Assembly (NCBI GenBank): GCA_003246455.1
Contig: QKAF01000009.1
Span: forward strand, 149,395 to 213,394
Origin: Bacteroidota bacterium
Lineage (GTDB): Bacteria > Bacteroidota > Ignavibacteria > SZUA-365
Direction: 5' to 3'
DNA length: 64,000 nucleotides
Part shown: piece by piece, positions 10,014 through 18,192 of the stretch
Layout of the letters: each line of letters opens with the position of its first letter
Numbering within the stretch: the stretch's first letter is position 1
The notes under the pieces: model-generated
Databases searched by the model: none
What the model saw: only the letters and a program-made list of their open reading frames with translations
What the model was told of the DNA's origin: nothing
Made by a program: the position numbers and the translations under genes

Positions 10014-10682
10014 ATGGCAGGTATGTTCGCACGCATAACGGATATCTTCAAGGCGAATATCAACGATTTGCTCGACAAGGCGGAAGATCCGGAAAAAATG
10101 ATCAAACAGATGGTCCTCGAGATGGAGGAAGCCGTCAACAAGGCGACGACCGCCGTCGGGTCCGCAATCGCCAACGAGAAGCAGCTGGAAAAGCAGCACG
10201 AGGAGAAGAAGAAGCTCGCGGCGCAGTGGCAGGAGCGTGCCGTCAAGGCCGTCAGCGCGGGCCGCGATGACCTCGCCCGGCAGGCGCTCGAGAAGAAGAA
10301 CATGTTCGAAAAAGCGAAGACGGACCTCGAAGCTCCGCTTGCCGAGGCGCAGAAAACCGCCCTCACGATGCGCGCGCAGCTCGAGCAGCTGAAGTCCAAG
10401 CTCGATGAAGCGCGCGTGCGCGAGGGAACGCTGATCGCGCGTCACCAGGCAGCCAAGGCCAAGAAACAGATTTCCTCCAGCCTCGCAGGCATCGGCGACG
10501 GTGCGTTCGCCAATTTCGACAAGTACGAACAGAAGGTGCTCAAGGCGGAATCCGAAGCCGAAGCCATGGCTGAACTCGCCGGGGACACGACATCGCTGGA
10601 CGATGAGTTCCTGAAGCTCGAAGCGGGAAGCTCCGTCGAAGACGAGCTTGCCCTGCTCAAAGCCGCCGCCAACAAAGAGTAA
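10014..10682 (+). CDS. pspA: PspA/IM30 family membrane-stress protein
   Basis: A 222-residue, almost entirely helical, charged protein of the PspA/Vipp1 family. These proteins assemble on the inner face of the cytoplasmic membrane and protect it from proton leakage. The amphipathic N-terminal helix (MAGMFARITDIFKANINDLLDKAEDP) and the following MIKQMVLEMEEAV segment are diagnostic, and a long coiled coil continues to about residue 170. The ATG at 10014 has a GGAGG site seven bases upstream; an upstream in-frame ATG lacks one. The next gene follows after 38 bases and is probably co-transcribed. No pspBC or pspF is in the window, so regulation differs from the enterobacterial system. Confidence 0.92.
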   Translation: MAGMFARITDIFKANINDLLDKAEDPEKMIKQMVLEMEEAVNKATTAVGSAIANEKQLEKQHEEKKKLAAQWQERAVKAVSAGRDDLARQALEKKNMFEKAKTDLEAPLAEAQKTALTMRAQLEQLKSKLDEARVREGTLIARHQAAKAKKQISSSLAGIGDGAFANFDKYEQKVLKAESEAEAMAELAGDTTSLDDEFLKLEAGSSVEDELALLKAAANKE

Positions 10683-10720
10683 TCCTGAACACGCAAAATA
10701 TATCACAAGGAGCATCACGC

Positions 10721-11308
10721 ATGGCCAGCATCGTCATTGCCACCCGCAAACGGGTGAAGAGCTACCTCAAGGAAATCTACGGGAAGAACTACAAGAACAG
10801 CGTGCAGGAAGTCGACGATTCCTTCGTCGTCCGCCAGGGATCCGCTGCCGTGAATATATTCGTTCGTCCGTTGAGCAAGGAAGACTGCCTCGTCACCTCC
10901 CAGGCGTACGTCGTTCAGAATGCGAAGATCGGGCCGAAGATCCTCGGCATGCTCATGCGCCTCAACGCGACGAACCCGGTCGGCGCGTTCGGCCTCCTGT
11001 TCGACGATACCATCGTGTTCCGCCATTCGATCTCCGGCGCGAACCTGGATCTGAATGAACTCCGTCTGAATATCCGGACCGTCGCGTTCTTCGCAGACGA
11101 GTACGACGACGATATCCGGAAAATCGCCGGCGGATTCCGTGCCGTCGACGCCCCCTCCGCGCTTACGGGAGACGCGCAGCCGGCCGCGGCGAAAGGCACC
11201 GCCCGGAAACAGGCCCCGGCAAAAAAACCTGCCGTGAAAAAAGCGGCGGCCAAGGCCCCGGCGAAAAAACCCGCGGCAAAAAAGGCGCCCGTCCGCAAGA
11301 AAAAGTAG
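10721..11308 (+). CDS. YbjN-like domain protein with a Lys/Ala-rich histone-H1-like tail
   Basis: A 195-residue protein in two parts. Residues 1 to about 145 form a compact alpha/beta domain with strands VEEVDDSF-like, NIFVRPLSKEDCL and GAFGLLFDDTIVFRHS. This resembles the YbjN / type-III-chaperone-like fold; I assign it by pattern only. Residues from about 155 to the end are a low-complexity tail of repeated AKKPA / KKAA / APAKK units ending KAPVRKKK, as in histone H1 and bacterial H1-like DNA-binding tails. It has an AAGGAG ribosome site and lies 38 bases after pspA. The role is unknown; the tail could bind nucleic acid or acidic membrane surfaces. Confidence 0.85.
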   Translation: MASIVIATRKRVKSYLKEIYGKNYKNSVQEVDDSFVVRQGSAAVNIFVRPLSKEDCLVTSQAYVVQNAKIGPKILGMLMRLNATNPVGAFGLLFDDTIVFRHSISGANLDLNELRLNIRTVAFFADEYDDDIRKIAGGFRAVDAPSALTGDAQPAAAKGTARKQAPAKKPAVKKAAAKAPAKKPAAKKAPVRKKK

Positions 11309-11322
11309 AGCATGCGCGGTCA

Positions 11323-11352
11323 GTGCCGCCGGAGCGTCTGTTCCGGCGGCAC
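11323..11352 (+). terminator. Terminator-like hairpin after the pspA pair
   Basis: An 11-base perfect inverted repeat (GTGCCGCCGGA at 11323-11333, complement at 11342-11352) lies 14 bases after the stop. No T-run follows, so termination would be weak or factor-dependent. Confidence 0.45.
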
Positions 11353-11497
11353 GTCCCGCCGCCACAGCAGCGCGGACTGCCCAACGCAGATCCCCCACCC
11401 CTCCCGGTTTTCCCGGAATCCCATCGAAAACGCCGATTGACCCGCACGTCGCCCCCCGTGCCGACAGCAATTAGAGGTCTCCGACGCCCTCCTTCCT

Positions 11498-11526
11498 TTG
11501 ACAATCAGCGAAGAATCTTACATATT
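11498..11526 (+). promoter_or_regulatory. Candidate sigma70-type promoter for the small STAS cluster
   Basis: A perfect TTGACA at 11498-11503 is followed after 17 bases by CATATT at 11521-11526 (4 of 6). An alternative minus-10, TATTAT, starts two bases later. It lies about 65 bases upstream of the ATG at 11590. Read by eye only. Confidence 0.45.
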
Positions 11527-11589
11527 ATGAGATACTGATTCACCGGGCCGGGCACCGTACCGCCGGCCGCTGCATGAAAGGAGAAGTAC

Positions 11590-11847
11590 ATGACGCCAGG
11601 GATCCAACAGTGGCCCGACGAAAGTCTGGAACGAAAGGCGTACGACGCCGTCAAACCCGTTCCCGTTGTTGAAGAAAACGATCGAAATCGTCTCGGTTAT
11701 CATATTTTTCTGTATCTCAAAGGCGAGTACCCCTCAATCGACGAAGCCCTGCACGTCGCCCAGCCGCGACTGCGCTGCAGCAAGCCGGAGGCTTCCCGCA
11801 TGATCGCCGAATTGCTGGCATCTCGACCGGAAAGCGAATTGTCATGA
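11590..11847 (+). CDS. Small hypothetical protein, first gene of the STAS cluster
   Basis: I do not recognise this 85-residue soluble protein. It contains a predicted helical C-terminal half (DEALHVAQPRLRCSKPEASRMIAELLAS) that could be a small winged-helix or similar module, and no membrane segment or signal peptide. An AGGAGAAG ribosome site precedes the ATG. Its last codons overlap the start of the next gene by four bases (ATGA), strong support that it is translated and works with the zinc-ribbon protein that follows. Confidence 0.7.
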   Translation: MTPGIQQWPDESLERKAYDAVKPVPVVEENDRNRLGYHIFLYLKGEYPSIDEALHVAQPRLRCSKPEASRMIAELLASRPESELS

Positions 11848-12062
11848 ACGACGAAACGGCGCAGACGCATCAGGAGCAATTGCGCCGGGAGCAACGAAGC
11901 TGTCCCCGTTGCGGATATGAAATCATGAATCCCCTGACGGACCGCTGTCCGCGCTGCTTCAGTCCCGTCGAACGGACGGAGGCGCATTGCGGCAGCTGCA
12001 CGTGGCAGGGGAACTGTGAGTTCGCCCATCTCGTTCATGATTCAAAGAAGAAGACATTGTAA
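11844..12062 (+). CDS. Small zinc-ribbon protein
   Basis: A 72-residue protein with two CxxC knuckles (CPRCGYE and CPRCFSP) plus CGSCTWQGNC further on, giving six cysteines suited to bind one or two structural zinc ions. No enzyme domain is present, so it is probably a nucleic-acid- or protein-binding adaptor. It overlaps the previous gene by an ATGA, and a STAS-domain gene follows 26 bases downstream. Function unknown beyond zinc binding. Confidence 0.75.
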   Translation: MNDETAQTHQEQLRREQRSCPRCGYEIMNPLTDRCPRCFSPVERTEAHCGSCTWQGNCEFAHLVHDSKKKTL

Positions 12063-12088
12063 CTACACATATTCAGCAGAGGCAGGAA

Positions 12089-12460
12089 ATGCAGATCAAG
12101 GAAACCATCGAAGGCGACGTCGTGGTGCTCGCGCTCAAGGGCAACCTGATGGGCGAACCCGAGACGACCGAGTTTCGCGAGAAGATCAAAAGCCTCGTCA
12201 GGGACGGCTTCCTCAAAATCGTTCTCGACGTGGCAAAAATAAAGTGGATCAACAGCTCCGGACTCGGCGCGCTCATTTCGGCGCTGGCCACGGTGAACGG
12301 CGGCGGCGGCGACATGCGCATCGCCAACGTGACGGAAAAGATCAACAGCCTGTTCATGATCACGCAGCTTATCAAAGTGTTCAAATCCTTCGACACCATC
12401 GAACGCGCGATCGCGAGCTTTCTCCTCGACCCCATCTCCGGGAAAGCGGTCGAAGAATAA
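12089..12460 (+). CDS. STAS-domain anti-sigma factor antagonist (SpoIIAA/RsbV-like)
   Basis: A 123-residue single STAS domain. Members bind or release an anti-sigma kinase depending on phosphorylation of a conserved serine. The motif INSSGLGALISAL (about residues 51-63) contains the phosphorylatable serine in the usual place. The preceding KIVLDVAKIKW strand and the following DMRIANVTEKI strand fit the fold. An AGGCAGG ribosome site precedes the ATG, and a strong terminator ends the cluster. No anti-sigma kinase or PP2C phosphatase is nearby, so the partner is encoded elsewhere. Confidence 0.9.
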   Translation: MQIKETIEGDVVVLALKGNLMGEPETTEFREKIKSLVRDGFLKIVLDVAKIKWINSSGLGALISALATVNGGGGDMRIANVTEKINSLFMITQLIKVFKSFDTIERAIASFLLDPISGKAVEE

Positions 12461-12486
12461 CTCCTCCCCACGGAGGCAGCTCATGA

Positions 12487-12525
12487 ACGCAGGGCGGATC
12501 ATCGGATCCGCCCTGCGTTTTTTTT
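12487..12525 (+). terminator. Strong intrinsic terminator
   Basis: A 14-base perfect stem (12487-12500 with 12505-12518) closes an ATCG tetraloop and runs into eight T residues (12518-12525). It is the best intrinsic terminator in the window and ends the cluster of the STAS gene. Confidence 0.92.
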
Positions 12526-12547
12526 CACATGTGCTGAAATTTACCGG

Positions 12548-12688
12548 TCAAATCCTCCAGTGCAGACCGACCGCCCGTTTCCCCGTCACCATCCCATCGA
12601 AAATCAGTTTGCCCGCTTCTCCTGCCAGGGCGCAGCAGACGTGCAGCAGCAGCGGTCCTCCTCCGTGAGGGATATAGACTGTCTCCAT
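12548..12688 (-). pseudogene. Possible N-terminal remnant of a LigB/DODA-type extradiol dioxygenase
   Basis: A 46-codon frame opens 22 bases downstream of the DUF2723 gene with an AGGAAG ribosome site. It begins METVYIPHGGGP, which closely resembles the N-terminus of DODA/LigB-type dioxygenases, where the histidine of PHGG helps hold the metal. After that the sequence (LLLHVCCALAGEAGKLIFDG) loses similarity and the frame stops at an early TGA, against about 250-270 residues for an intact enzyme. I read it as a decayed or internally deleted fragment. A genuine short peptide is the alternative. Confidence 0.35.
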
Positions 12689-12710
12689 CGTTTCGGACTT
12701 CCTGGCTGCG

Positions 12711-14630
12711 TCAGGGAAGTCGGCTGCTGTTGCGACCCAGCCACTCATTGATACCGTTGTCGCCCGGAGCAAATTCCAGGGCCTGCCGCAGCACGGCGTC
12801 CGCCTCGCGGAACAGGCCCCCGTTATGCAGATAGACGCCGCGATTGAGCAGCATCGAGGCGTAGAGCCTGCGCATCTCCACGGGGAGACGGTCGTCACTG
12901 GGGAACGGCCGGTACTGCAGCTTCACGGTTTTCGTCGCGGCGGGAGCGGGCAGATCCTCCGGCCGGTAAAGGCGGAACGCCAGTCCCTCCGGTACGCGCA
13001 CATACCCCGGCGCGAACTGTTTTTCCATTTCAATCGTGACGTAGACAGGACGCGACCGATAGGCATGATCGATGATGCCGTTCAGCATCCCGTTGTAGGC
13101 GGATTCGATCCCTGCAGGGTCGTACGGCTGTCCATGTTCGAACTGATCGAGATACGGGAGAAATGCTTCGATCTCCGCACGCGACGCCCTGTAGACGTCG
13201 GGATAGTTGTTTTTCAGCTGTTCGAGGTACCACGACCGGCGGAACAGTTCCTTGTCGAGCACGGTCACGTCGGGACGCTCCCCTTCCACCCGCTGAAAAT
13301 AATACGAGGCCGAGACCCAGAAATCCCATTGATAGGAGATCACCAGCGCGTCCGGTTCGAGCGAGGCGTACATGTTGCGGGTGTAATCCTCGACGAGGTA
13401 ATTGCCGGACTGCGACACGCGGCTCCACTGCAGCAGCAGCGGGAGAATGACCACGGCGCCGATCAGCAGCGGATTCCGCAGCAGCGGCTGCCCCCGAAGG
13501 AATTTCGACGCGGCCGCCGACTGCAGTCCGAAGGCTGCCAGGGCCGCAAGGATGAAAAAGGCGAGCAGGAAATAGGAATCGATGTCCAGGATTTCATATC
13601 CCGCGGCCCAGACAAGACAGGTCAGGAAAAGCAGGAGGAGGAACGCGCCCAGCTGCCGGCTGCGGCGAAACACCATAACGAGCCCTGCCGCGGCGGGAAG
13701 GAGTCCGATCCAGACCAGGTCGCGGCCGAACGCCTCCCATGCGTAGGCGAACTGCCTGCCCCAGGCATCGGCACTGGAAAACATCCATACGCTGTATTGT
13801 TTCCCGCTCAGATGCCAGAAAAACCGCTCGATGGTCACCGGGTTCCCCCAGTTGAGCCACGGATGCGACGCTGCCCGGAGCGGCAGGTACAGGTATGGCA
13901 GCAGTCCGGCGGCGAATGCGCCGGCGGCGAGCCCCAGGTTCTTCGCGAAGCCCGCGCTGCGCCGATGCGTCATGAAGAGCAGCGCGAGCAGGGCCGGAAG
14001 AAGAAAAATGGTGCTCATGTGATTGGCGAAGGAGAGCCCCGTCAGCAGCGCGGTCAGCAGCATCCTGTTCCGGAGCGTGGTGCCCTCGGCGGGCAGGAAG
14101 AAGAGCCGCGCCGCGCTCCAGAGCACGAGCGACAGCATCAGGATATGCAGCGCGTACACCTCGATCGAGAGGGCGGTGCGCCAGAACGTTCCGCTGAAGG
14201 CAAGCAGCAGTCCCCCGGCAACGGCCGCGGCCAGCGACAAGGGAACGTCTTCCGCCGCATCGGCGGGTGCCTGTGAGGGCGGACTTTTCTTCCTTGCGCT
14301 TGCCTTGCCCGCGGGGCGACGCGGACGAAAGCGAAGGAGTTCGTAAAAGAACTGCACGGATACGGCCGCTCCTCCGGCGGACAGGACGGCGGCGAAAACA
14401 TTCAGGCGGAAGATACCGCTGCCGATCGGCAGAAGCGCCCAGAAACCGGCGAGCAGCGTGAATAGCGGGTAGCCGGTCGGGTGGGCGATTCCCCATGTAT
14501 GCGCCACCGTGGCCAGTTCTCCGGCATCGATGAAATCGACCGAAGGCGCAAGCGTCAGCGCATACACGACGAAGGCAGAGAGGAAGACCCCTGCGGAGGC
14601 GTACAATCGAAGGCGACGCGGGTCTTTCAT
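12711..14630 (-). CDS. DUF2723 polytopic membrane protein, glycosyltransferase-like
   Basis: A 639-residue membrane protein of the DUF2723 family, common in Bacteroidota and relatives and related to protein O-mannosyl- or arabinosyl-type GT-C transferases. The N-terminal core has the family signature: LAPSVDFIDAGELATVAHT with an acidic pair in the first periplasmic loop, then AHPTGYPLFTLLAGF. About ten hydrophobic segments follow to residue 400. The rest is a soluble domain, with a TPR-like end (LLNRGVYLHNGGLFREADAVLRQALEFAPG). It overlaps the ABC ATPase gene by ATGA. It probably transfers a sugar from a lipid carrier on the outer face of the membrane; substrate unknown. Confidence 0.88.
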   Translation of the reverse strand: MKDPRRLRLYASAGVFLSAFVVYALTLAPSVDFIDAGELATVAHTWGIAHPTGYPLFTLLAGFWALLPIGSGIFRLNVFAAVLSAGGAAVSVQFFYELLRFRPRRPAGKASARKKSPPSQAPADAAEDVPLSLAAAVAGGLLLAFSGTFWRTALSIEVYALHILMLSLVLWSAARLFFLPAEGTTLRNRMLLTALLTGLSFANHMSTIFLLPALLALLFMTHRRSAGFAKNLGLAAGAFAAGLLPYLYLPLRAASHPWLNWGNPVTIERFFWHLSGKQYSVWMFSSADAWGRQFAYAWEAFGRDLVWIGLLPAAAGLVMVFRRSRQLGAFLLLLFLTCLVWAAGYEILDIDSYFLLAFFILAALAAFGLQSAAASKFLRGQPLLRNPLLIGAVVILPLLLQWSRVSQSGNYLVEDYTRNMYASLEPDALVISYQWDFWVSASYYFQRVEGERPDVTVLDKELFRRSWYLEQLKNNYPDVYRASRAEIEAFLPYLDQFEHGQPYDPAGIESAYNGMLNGIIDHAYRSRPVYVTIEMEKQFAPGYVRVPEGLAFRLYRPEDLPAPAATKTVKLQYRPFPSDDRLPVEMRRLYASMLLNRGVYLHNGGLFREADAVLRQALEFAPGDNGINEWLGRNSSRLP

Positions 14631-15553
14631 GCGGAAGTATCCTCCTTCTGTTCCGTGATGCCGAGGAAATAATCTTCGAGCGAGCGCCGCGGCGCGAACG
14701 ACGAAACGGCGGCGCCGGCGCTGATGAGACCCGCGTTCGTTCTGGCAAGATCGGCTTCCGCGACGGAACAGGCGATATAATCATCCTGGCGTACTGGATC
14801 CGAAACCCACTCCATCCCCTGCAGCAACTCAAGCGTCCGCTCCATCGGGTCCGCCTGGATGCGCACGGCGACGCGCTCACGGTTGAGCAGTTCGCGCACC
14901 GCTCCCTGCACCACGAGCTTGCCGCGATGGAGAATGCACATGCGCGTGGCGACCTGCTCGATTTCGTGCAGGAGGTGCGAGGAAAGGAACACCGTCATAC
15001 CATGTTCGCGGTTGAGGCGGAGAATCAGTTCGCGGACCTCCTTCATCCCCTGCGGGTCCAGGCCGTTCGTGGGTTCATCGAGTATCAGCAGCTCCGGATC
15101 GGCGACGAGCGCCTGCGCGATCCCCAGCCGCTGCTTCATGCCGTGCGAATAGGATTTCACGCGGTCGTGCGCGCGATCGGCGAGCCCGACGATGTCGAGC
15201 ACTTCCATGATGCGCTTGCGGTCCACCGCGCCGTAGAGCGCGGAAACGATTTCCATGTTCTTGAGCGCGCTGAGATAGAGGTAGAAATCCGGTCGTTCGA
15301 CCAGCCCGCCCACGCGTGCGAGCGCTTCCCGGTTGCCGTTCACTTCCCTGCCGAACAAGCGGATGGAGCCCGAGGTCGGCGCGATAAGCGAAAGCACCAT
15401 CCGGATGGTGGTGCTTTTCCCGGCTCCGTTGGGACCGAGGAATCCGTAGATGTCACCGCGCAGGACCTCGAGATCGAGGTCCTGCACTGCGAGGCGCTTT
15501 CCGTAGCGCTTGTTCAGCTGCCGTGTCTGGAGAATGATTTCGGGATCGTTCAT
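14627..15553 (-). CDS. ABC transporter ATP-binding protein
   Basis: A 308-residue ATPase of the CcmA/NatA/DrrA kind. Walker A is GPNGAGKST, the signature region reads SHGMKQRLG, Walker B is LLILDEPTNGLD, and the H-loop histidine lies in LSSHLLHEIEQ. The C-terminal extension (about residues 225-300) is the regulatory tail seen in this subgroup. I prefer the ATG at 15553 to a GTG three codons earlier. No permease gene is adjacent: its neighbours are a PepSY protein upstream and the DUF2723 gene, which overlaps by four bases. The membrane partner must be encoded elsewhere. Confidence 0.9.
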   Translation of the reverse strand: MNDPEIILQTRQLNKRYGKRLAVQDLDLEVLRGDIYGFLGPNGAGKSTTIRMVLSLIAPTSGSIRLFGREVNGNREALARVGGLVERPDFYLYLSALKNMEIVSALYGAVDRKRIMEVLDIVGLADRAHDRVKSYSHGMKQRLGIAQALVADPELLILDEPTNGLDPQGMKEVRELILRLNREHGMTVFLSSHLLHEIEQVATRMCILHRGKLVVQGAVRELLNRERVAVRIQADPMERTLELLQGMEWVSDPVRQDDYIACSVAEADLARTNAGLISAGAAVSSFAPRRSLEDYFLGITEQKEDTSA

Positions 15554-15575
15554 GCGCGTCACCCGTTCGTTCGAA

Positions 15576-16139
15576 TTACAGATAGAGCATGAGGAAAACG
15601 GCGGGAATGATAAGCCCTGCCGCAGTCAGCCATGCGCCGCGTCCCGTAATGCCCTTCTTCCCTTTCAGAATGAACAGGCCCGATATCGCGAGCAGGATCA
15701 GGGCGCCGGCGAATATGTCGGAAAACCAGGTCCAGAGATTTTTCGGTGTATTGTAATGCAGGTAGTTCACTTCGAAAAACACCGTCCGCCGGCGCGCGTG
15801 CTCAAGCAGGCCTTCGCCGGTCTCCGCGTCCACGGTGAGCGAACCGCCGTCGAGGAAAATCTTGAGAATACCCGGTTCGGGGAAATAGTGTTTCTTGAAG
15901 TTTCCTTCCTCGCCCAGCGGACCGAGCAGGGCAATCGCCATCTCGCGGGTGAAGCCCTCCTGCTCGAAGGGCTTCACCTGCACGTCTTTCTGCGTGATTT
16001 CGTAATTCGGGTCCCATTCCTTGATATGGTTCAGGGCGATCCCGGACAGCGCGTAAATCACGGTCATACCCGCGAAGAAATACCCAAGGTCGCGATGAAT
16101 CGCCTGGTTCCACTTGCGGATGCGTTGCGTCGCTTTCAT
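15576..16139 (-). CDS. PepSY-associated membrane protein
   Basis: A 187-residue inner-membrane protein of the PepSY-TM helix family. It has an N-terminal helix with the characteristic IHRDLGYFFAG (histidine in the first membrane segment), a periplasmic loop containing a PepSY-like segment (LKIFLDGGSLTVDAETGEGLLE), and VNYLHYNTPKNLWTWFSDIFAGALILLAISGLFI. A third hydrophobic segment closes the protein. Relatives often accompany iron-reduction or redox modules. It lies nine bases after the lipoprotein gene and 22 bases before the ABC ATPase, so the three are probably one transcript. Confidence 0.85.
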   Translation of the reverse strand: MKATQRIRKWNQAIHRDLGYFFAGMTVIYALSGIALNHIKEWDPNYEITQKDVQVKPFEQEGFTREMAIALLGPLGEEGNFKKHYFPEPGILKIFLDGGSLTVDAETGEGLLEHARRRTVFFEVNYLHYNTPKNLWTWFSDIFAGALILLAISGLFILKGKKGITGRGAWLTAAGLIIPAVFLMLYL

Positions 16140-16148
16140 TGTCCCCTG

Positions 16149-16763
16149 TTATTCTTCTGCGTTGGCGGATTCTTCAGCGGGTGCTTCCTTCGCGACAGGC
16201 ACCGAGGAACCGTCTTTCATTTTGTAGGAAACGGCGTCGGCATACCAGGTCGACAGGTACGGCTTGCCGCTGGCCTTGAGTTCCGCACGCTTCGCGTTGA
16301 CGGCGTCGAGCCCCTGCGGCTCCACGTGTCCTTCGTTCTCTCCGCCTTCGGCGGTTGCGGACGGCGTCGCGTGATCGTGATTCTCGCGCTCCATTCCTTC
16401 GCGCACTTCAGCTTCCCATTCGTCGAGATCCGCGGCGTCCATGCGCGTCTCGCGGAGAATGGCGGTCACGACGACATCGCTGCCTTCGAGTTCGCGGGCG
16501 AACGAGGGCATATCCTCGGGGGCCTCGATGCGAATCTTCACGTTCGGTTCGAGCTCGGTGATATGGATACGGCGGCCGCCATGCTTGCAGACATGCGTCA
16601 CCGTTCCTTCAAGGGTGATTTGCTTTCCGAGGTACTGTTCCGGACTGTCCAGCAGCTGCGAGACGGTCATGACCGCCGCGGCGTCGGTGTTTTCCGCTTC
16701 CTGCTTCTGGCCGCAGGCGGCGAAAAGCACGGCGATGAGTGCGAGTGAAAGAATCTGTTTCAT
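16149..16763 (-). CDS. Lipoprotein with OB-fold-like domain
   Basis: A 204-residue lipoprotein (lipobox LFAACG at about residue 16). Its middle part (MTVSQLLDSPEQYLGKQITLEGTVTHVCKHGGRRIHI) has the pattern of a periplasmic OB-fold domain: a GKxITLEGTVTHVC strand pair and a later VVVTAILRETRMD strand. The C-terminal 80 residues are glu/ala-rich. The ATG at 16763 is preceded by AGGAG. The conserved C-x3-G near the middle could bind metal. Next gene: the PepSY protein. Function unknown; a metal or redox accessory role is a guess from the neighbour. Confidence 0.75.
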   Translation of the reverse strand: MKQILSLALIAVLFAACGQKQEAENTDAAAVMTVSQLLDSPEQYLGKQITLEGTVTHVCKHGGRRIHITELEPNVKIRIEAPEDMPSFARELEGSDVVVTAILRETRMDAADLDEWEAEVREGMERENHDHATPSATAEGGENEGHVEPQGLDAVNAKRAELKASGKPYLSTWYADAVSYKMKDGSSVPVAKEAPAEESANAEE

Positions 16764-16887
16764 GTGCGTTCTCCTATAGGTGTATCGGAAGATGTGAATC
16801 GGCGCGTGTGTATTCAACGAGTTTCGGAGCATGTTCTGGTCGGATCGCTGTTCCCGCCTTGCCCGGCAGCGGCGAAGCCCCGCGCGC

Positions 16888-18147
16888 TCAGGCGGAAGCG
16901 TACGATTTTTCCATGACGACGCGTCCTTCCTTCACGACGGTGTTCAGATGGTTCACTCCGTAATGATAGATGATGCGCTGGTAATTCGGGGTGTCGAACA
17001 TCAGCAGATCGGCCTGTTTTCCTTCCTCGATGCTGCCGAGAGCATCGGAGCGATCGAGCGCCGCCGCCGCGTTCAGGGTGACGGCCGTGATGATTTCCTC
17101 CATCGTCATGCGCATCTGCGTCGCCGCGAGACTCATCATGAGCTGGATGTTCTCGCTCGTGCAGGAGCCCGGGTTTGCGTCGGTGGCGATCGCGACGGGG
17201 AGACCGCCGTCGATCAGACGGCGCGCGTCGGGATATTTCTCTCCGAGGAACAGCGAGACGCCCGGCAGCAGCGTCGCGATGGTGCCGCTGTCGCGCATAC
17301 GTGAGATGCCGTCCTCGCTGATATGATCCAGGTGATCGGCGGAAGCGGCAAAAACGTCGCCGGCGAGCTCGGCACCGCCGCCGGGAGTGATCTGATCCGC
17401 GTGGACGCGGGCCTTCATCCCGAGTTCCCGCGCGCGCATGAATATGCTGCGGGCTTCCTCGATCGTGAACGCGCCTTTTTCGACGAAAACATCACAATAC
17501 TCGGCCAGCCGCCGCTGTGCGACCTCGGGCAGCATGCGGTCGATGACCAGCTGCAGGTAATCCTGCCGACGTTCACGGTAATCGAAGGGAATGGTATGCG
17601 CGCCGAGGAACGTCGGCACGATTTCGACGACGTGCAGTTTCTGCAGTTCGCTGATGACTTCGAGCATTTTGATTTCGTTCTCGAAATCGAGTCCGTAACC
17701 GCTCTTGATCTCGACGGTGGTGGATCCGAAACCGAGACAGCTGTCGAGGCGGTGCAGCGCGTATTCCGTCAGTTCGATCCTGCTCGCTGCGCGGGTCGCC
17801 TTCACGGTGGTGTTGATTCCGCCTCCGGCCGCCGCGATCTCGGCATAGGTGGCCCCGGCGATGCGGCGGGCGAATTCCTCTTCGCGCGCACCAGCAAAAA
17901 CGAGGTGCGTGTGCGAATCGACAAAGCCCGGAAGGATGGTCTTCCCGAAGGCATTGATGCTGCGCTCGGCTTTCGAGATATCGATCCCGTCAGAGGGACC
18001 GACATACTCGATGCGTCCGTTCTTCACCCCGACCGCGCCGTCCTCGATCAGACCGATATCGCGCATGTCGCGACCCTGCCTGTGGCGCGCCCCATGGGCG
18101 GCCACGGTCACGATCTGGGAAGCGTTGTAGAAAATGAGATCCATCAT
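16888..18147 (-). CDS. hutI: Imidazolonepropionase
   Basis: A 419-residue amidohydrolase that opens 4-imidazolone-5-propionate to formiminoglutamate in histidine degradation. The family landmarks are in place: GFVDSHTHLVFAG (metal-binding HxH), the GGGINTTVKATR substrate loop, KSGYGLD, the second metal histidine in LGAHTIPF, HADQITPGGG, and TDANPGSC with the catalytic aspartate. Length matches the family. The other hut genes (hutH, hutU, hutG or ftcD) are not in the window. It lies 45 bases downstream of aspS on the same strand. Confidence 0.95.
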   Translation of the reverse strand: MMDLIFYNASQIVTVAAHGARHRQGRDMRDIGLIEDGAVGVKNGRIEYVGPSDGIDISKAERSINAFGKTILPGFVDSHTHLVFAGAREEEFARRIAGATYAEIAAAGGGINTTVKATRAASRIELTEYALHRLDSCLGFGSTTVEIKSGYGLDFENEIKMLEVISELQKLHVVEIVPTFLGAHTIPFDYRERRQDYLQLVIDRMLPEVAQRRLAEYCDVFVEKGAFTIEEARSIFMRARELGMKARVHADQITPGGGAELAGDVFAASADHLDHISEDGISRMRDSGTIATLLPGVSLFLGEKYPDARRLIDGGLPVAIATDANPGSCTSENIQLMMSLAATQMRMTMEEIITAVTLNAAAALDRSDALGSIEEGKQADLLMFDTPNYQRIIYHYGVNHLNTVVKEGRVVMEKSYASA

Positions 18148-18192
18148 ATCAGTCCGCCTGGTTGTTCCGCGATTTCTCTTTCGGCAGCGACG

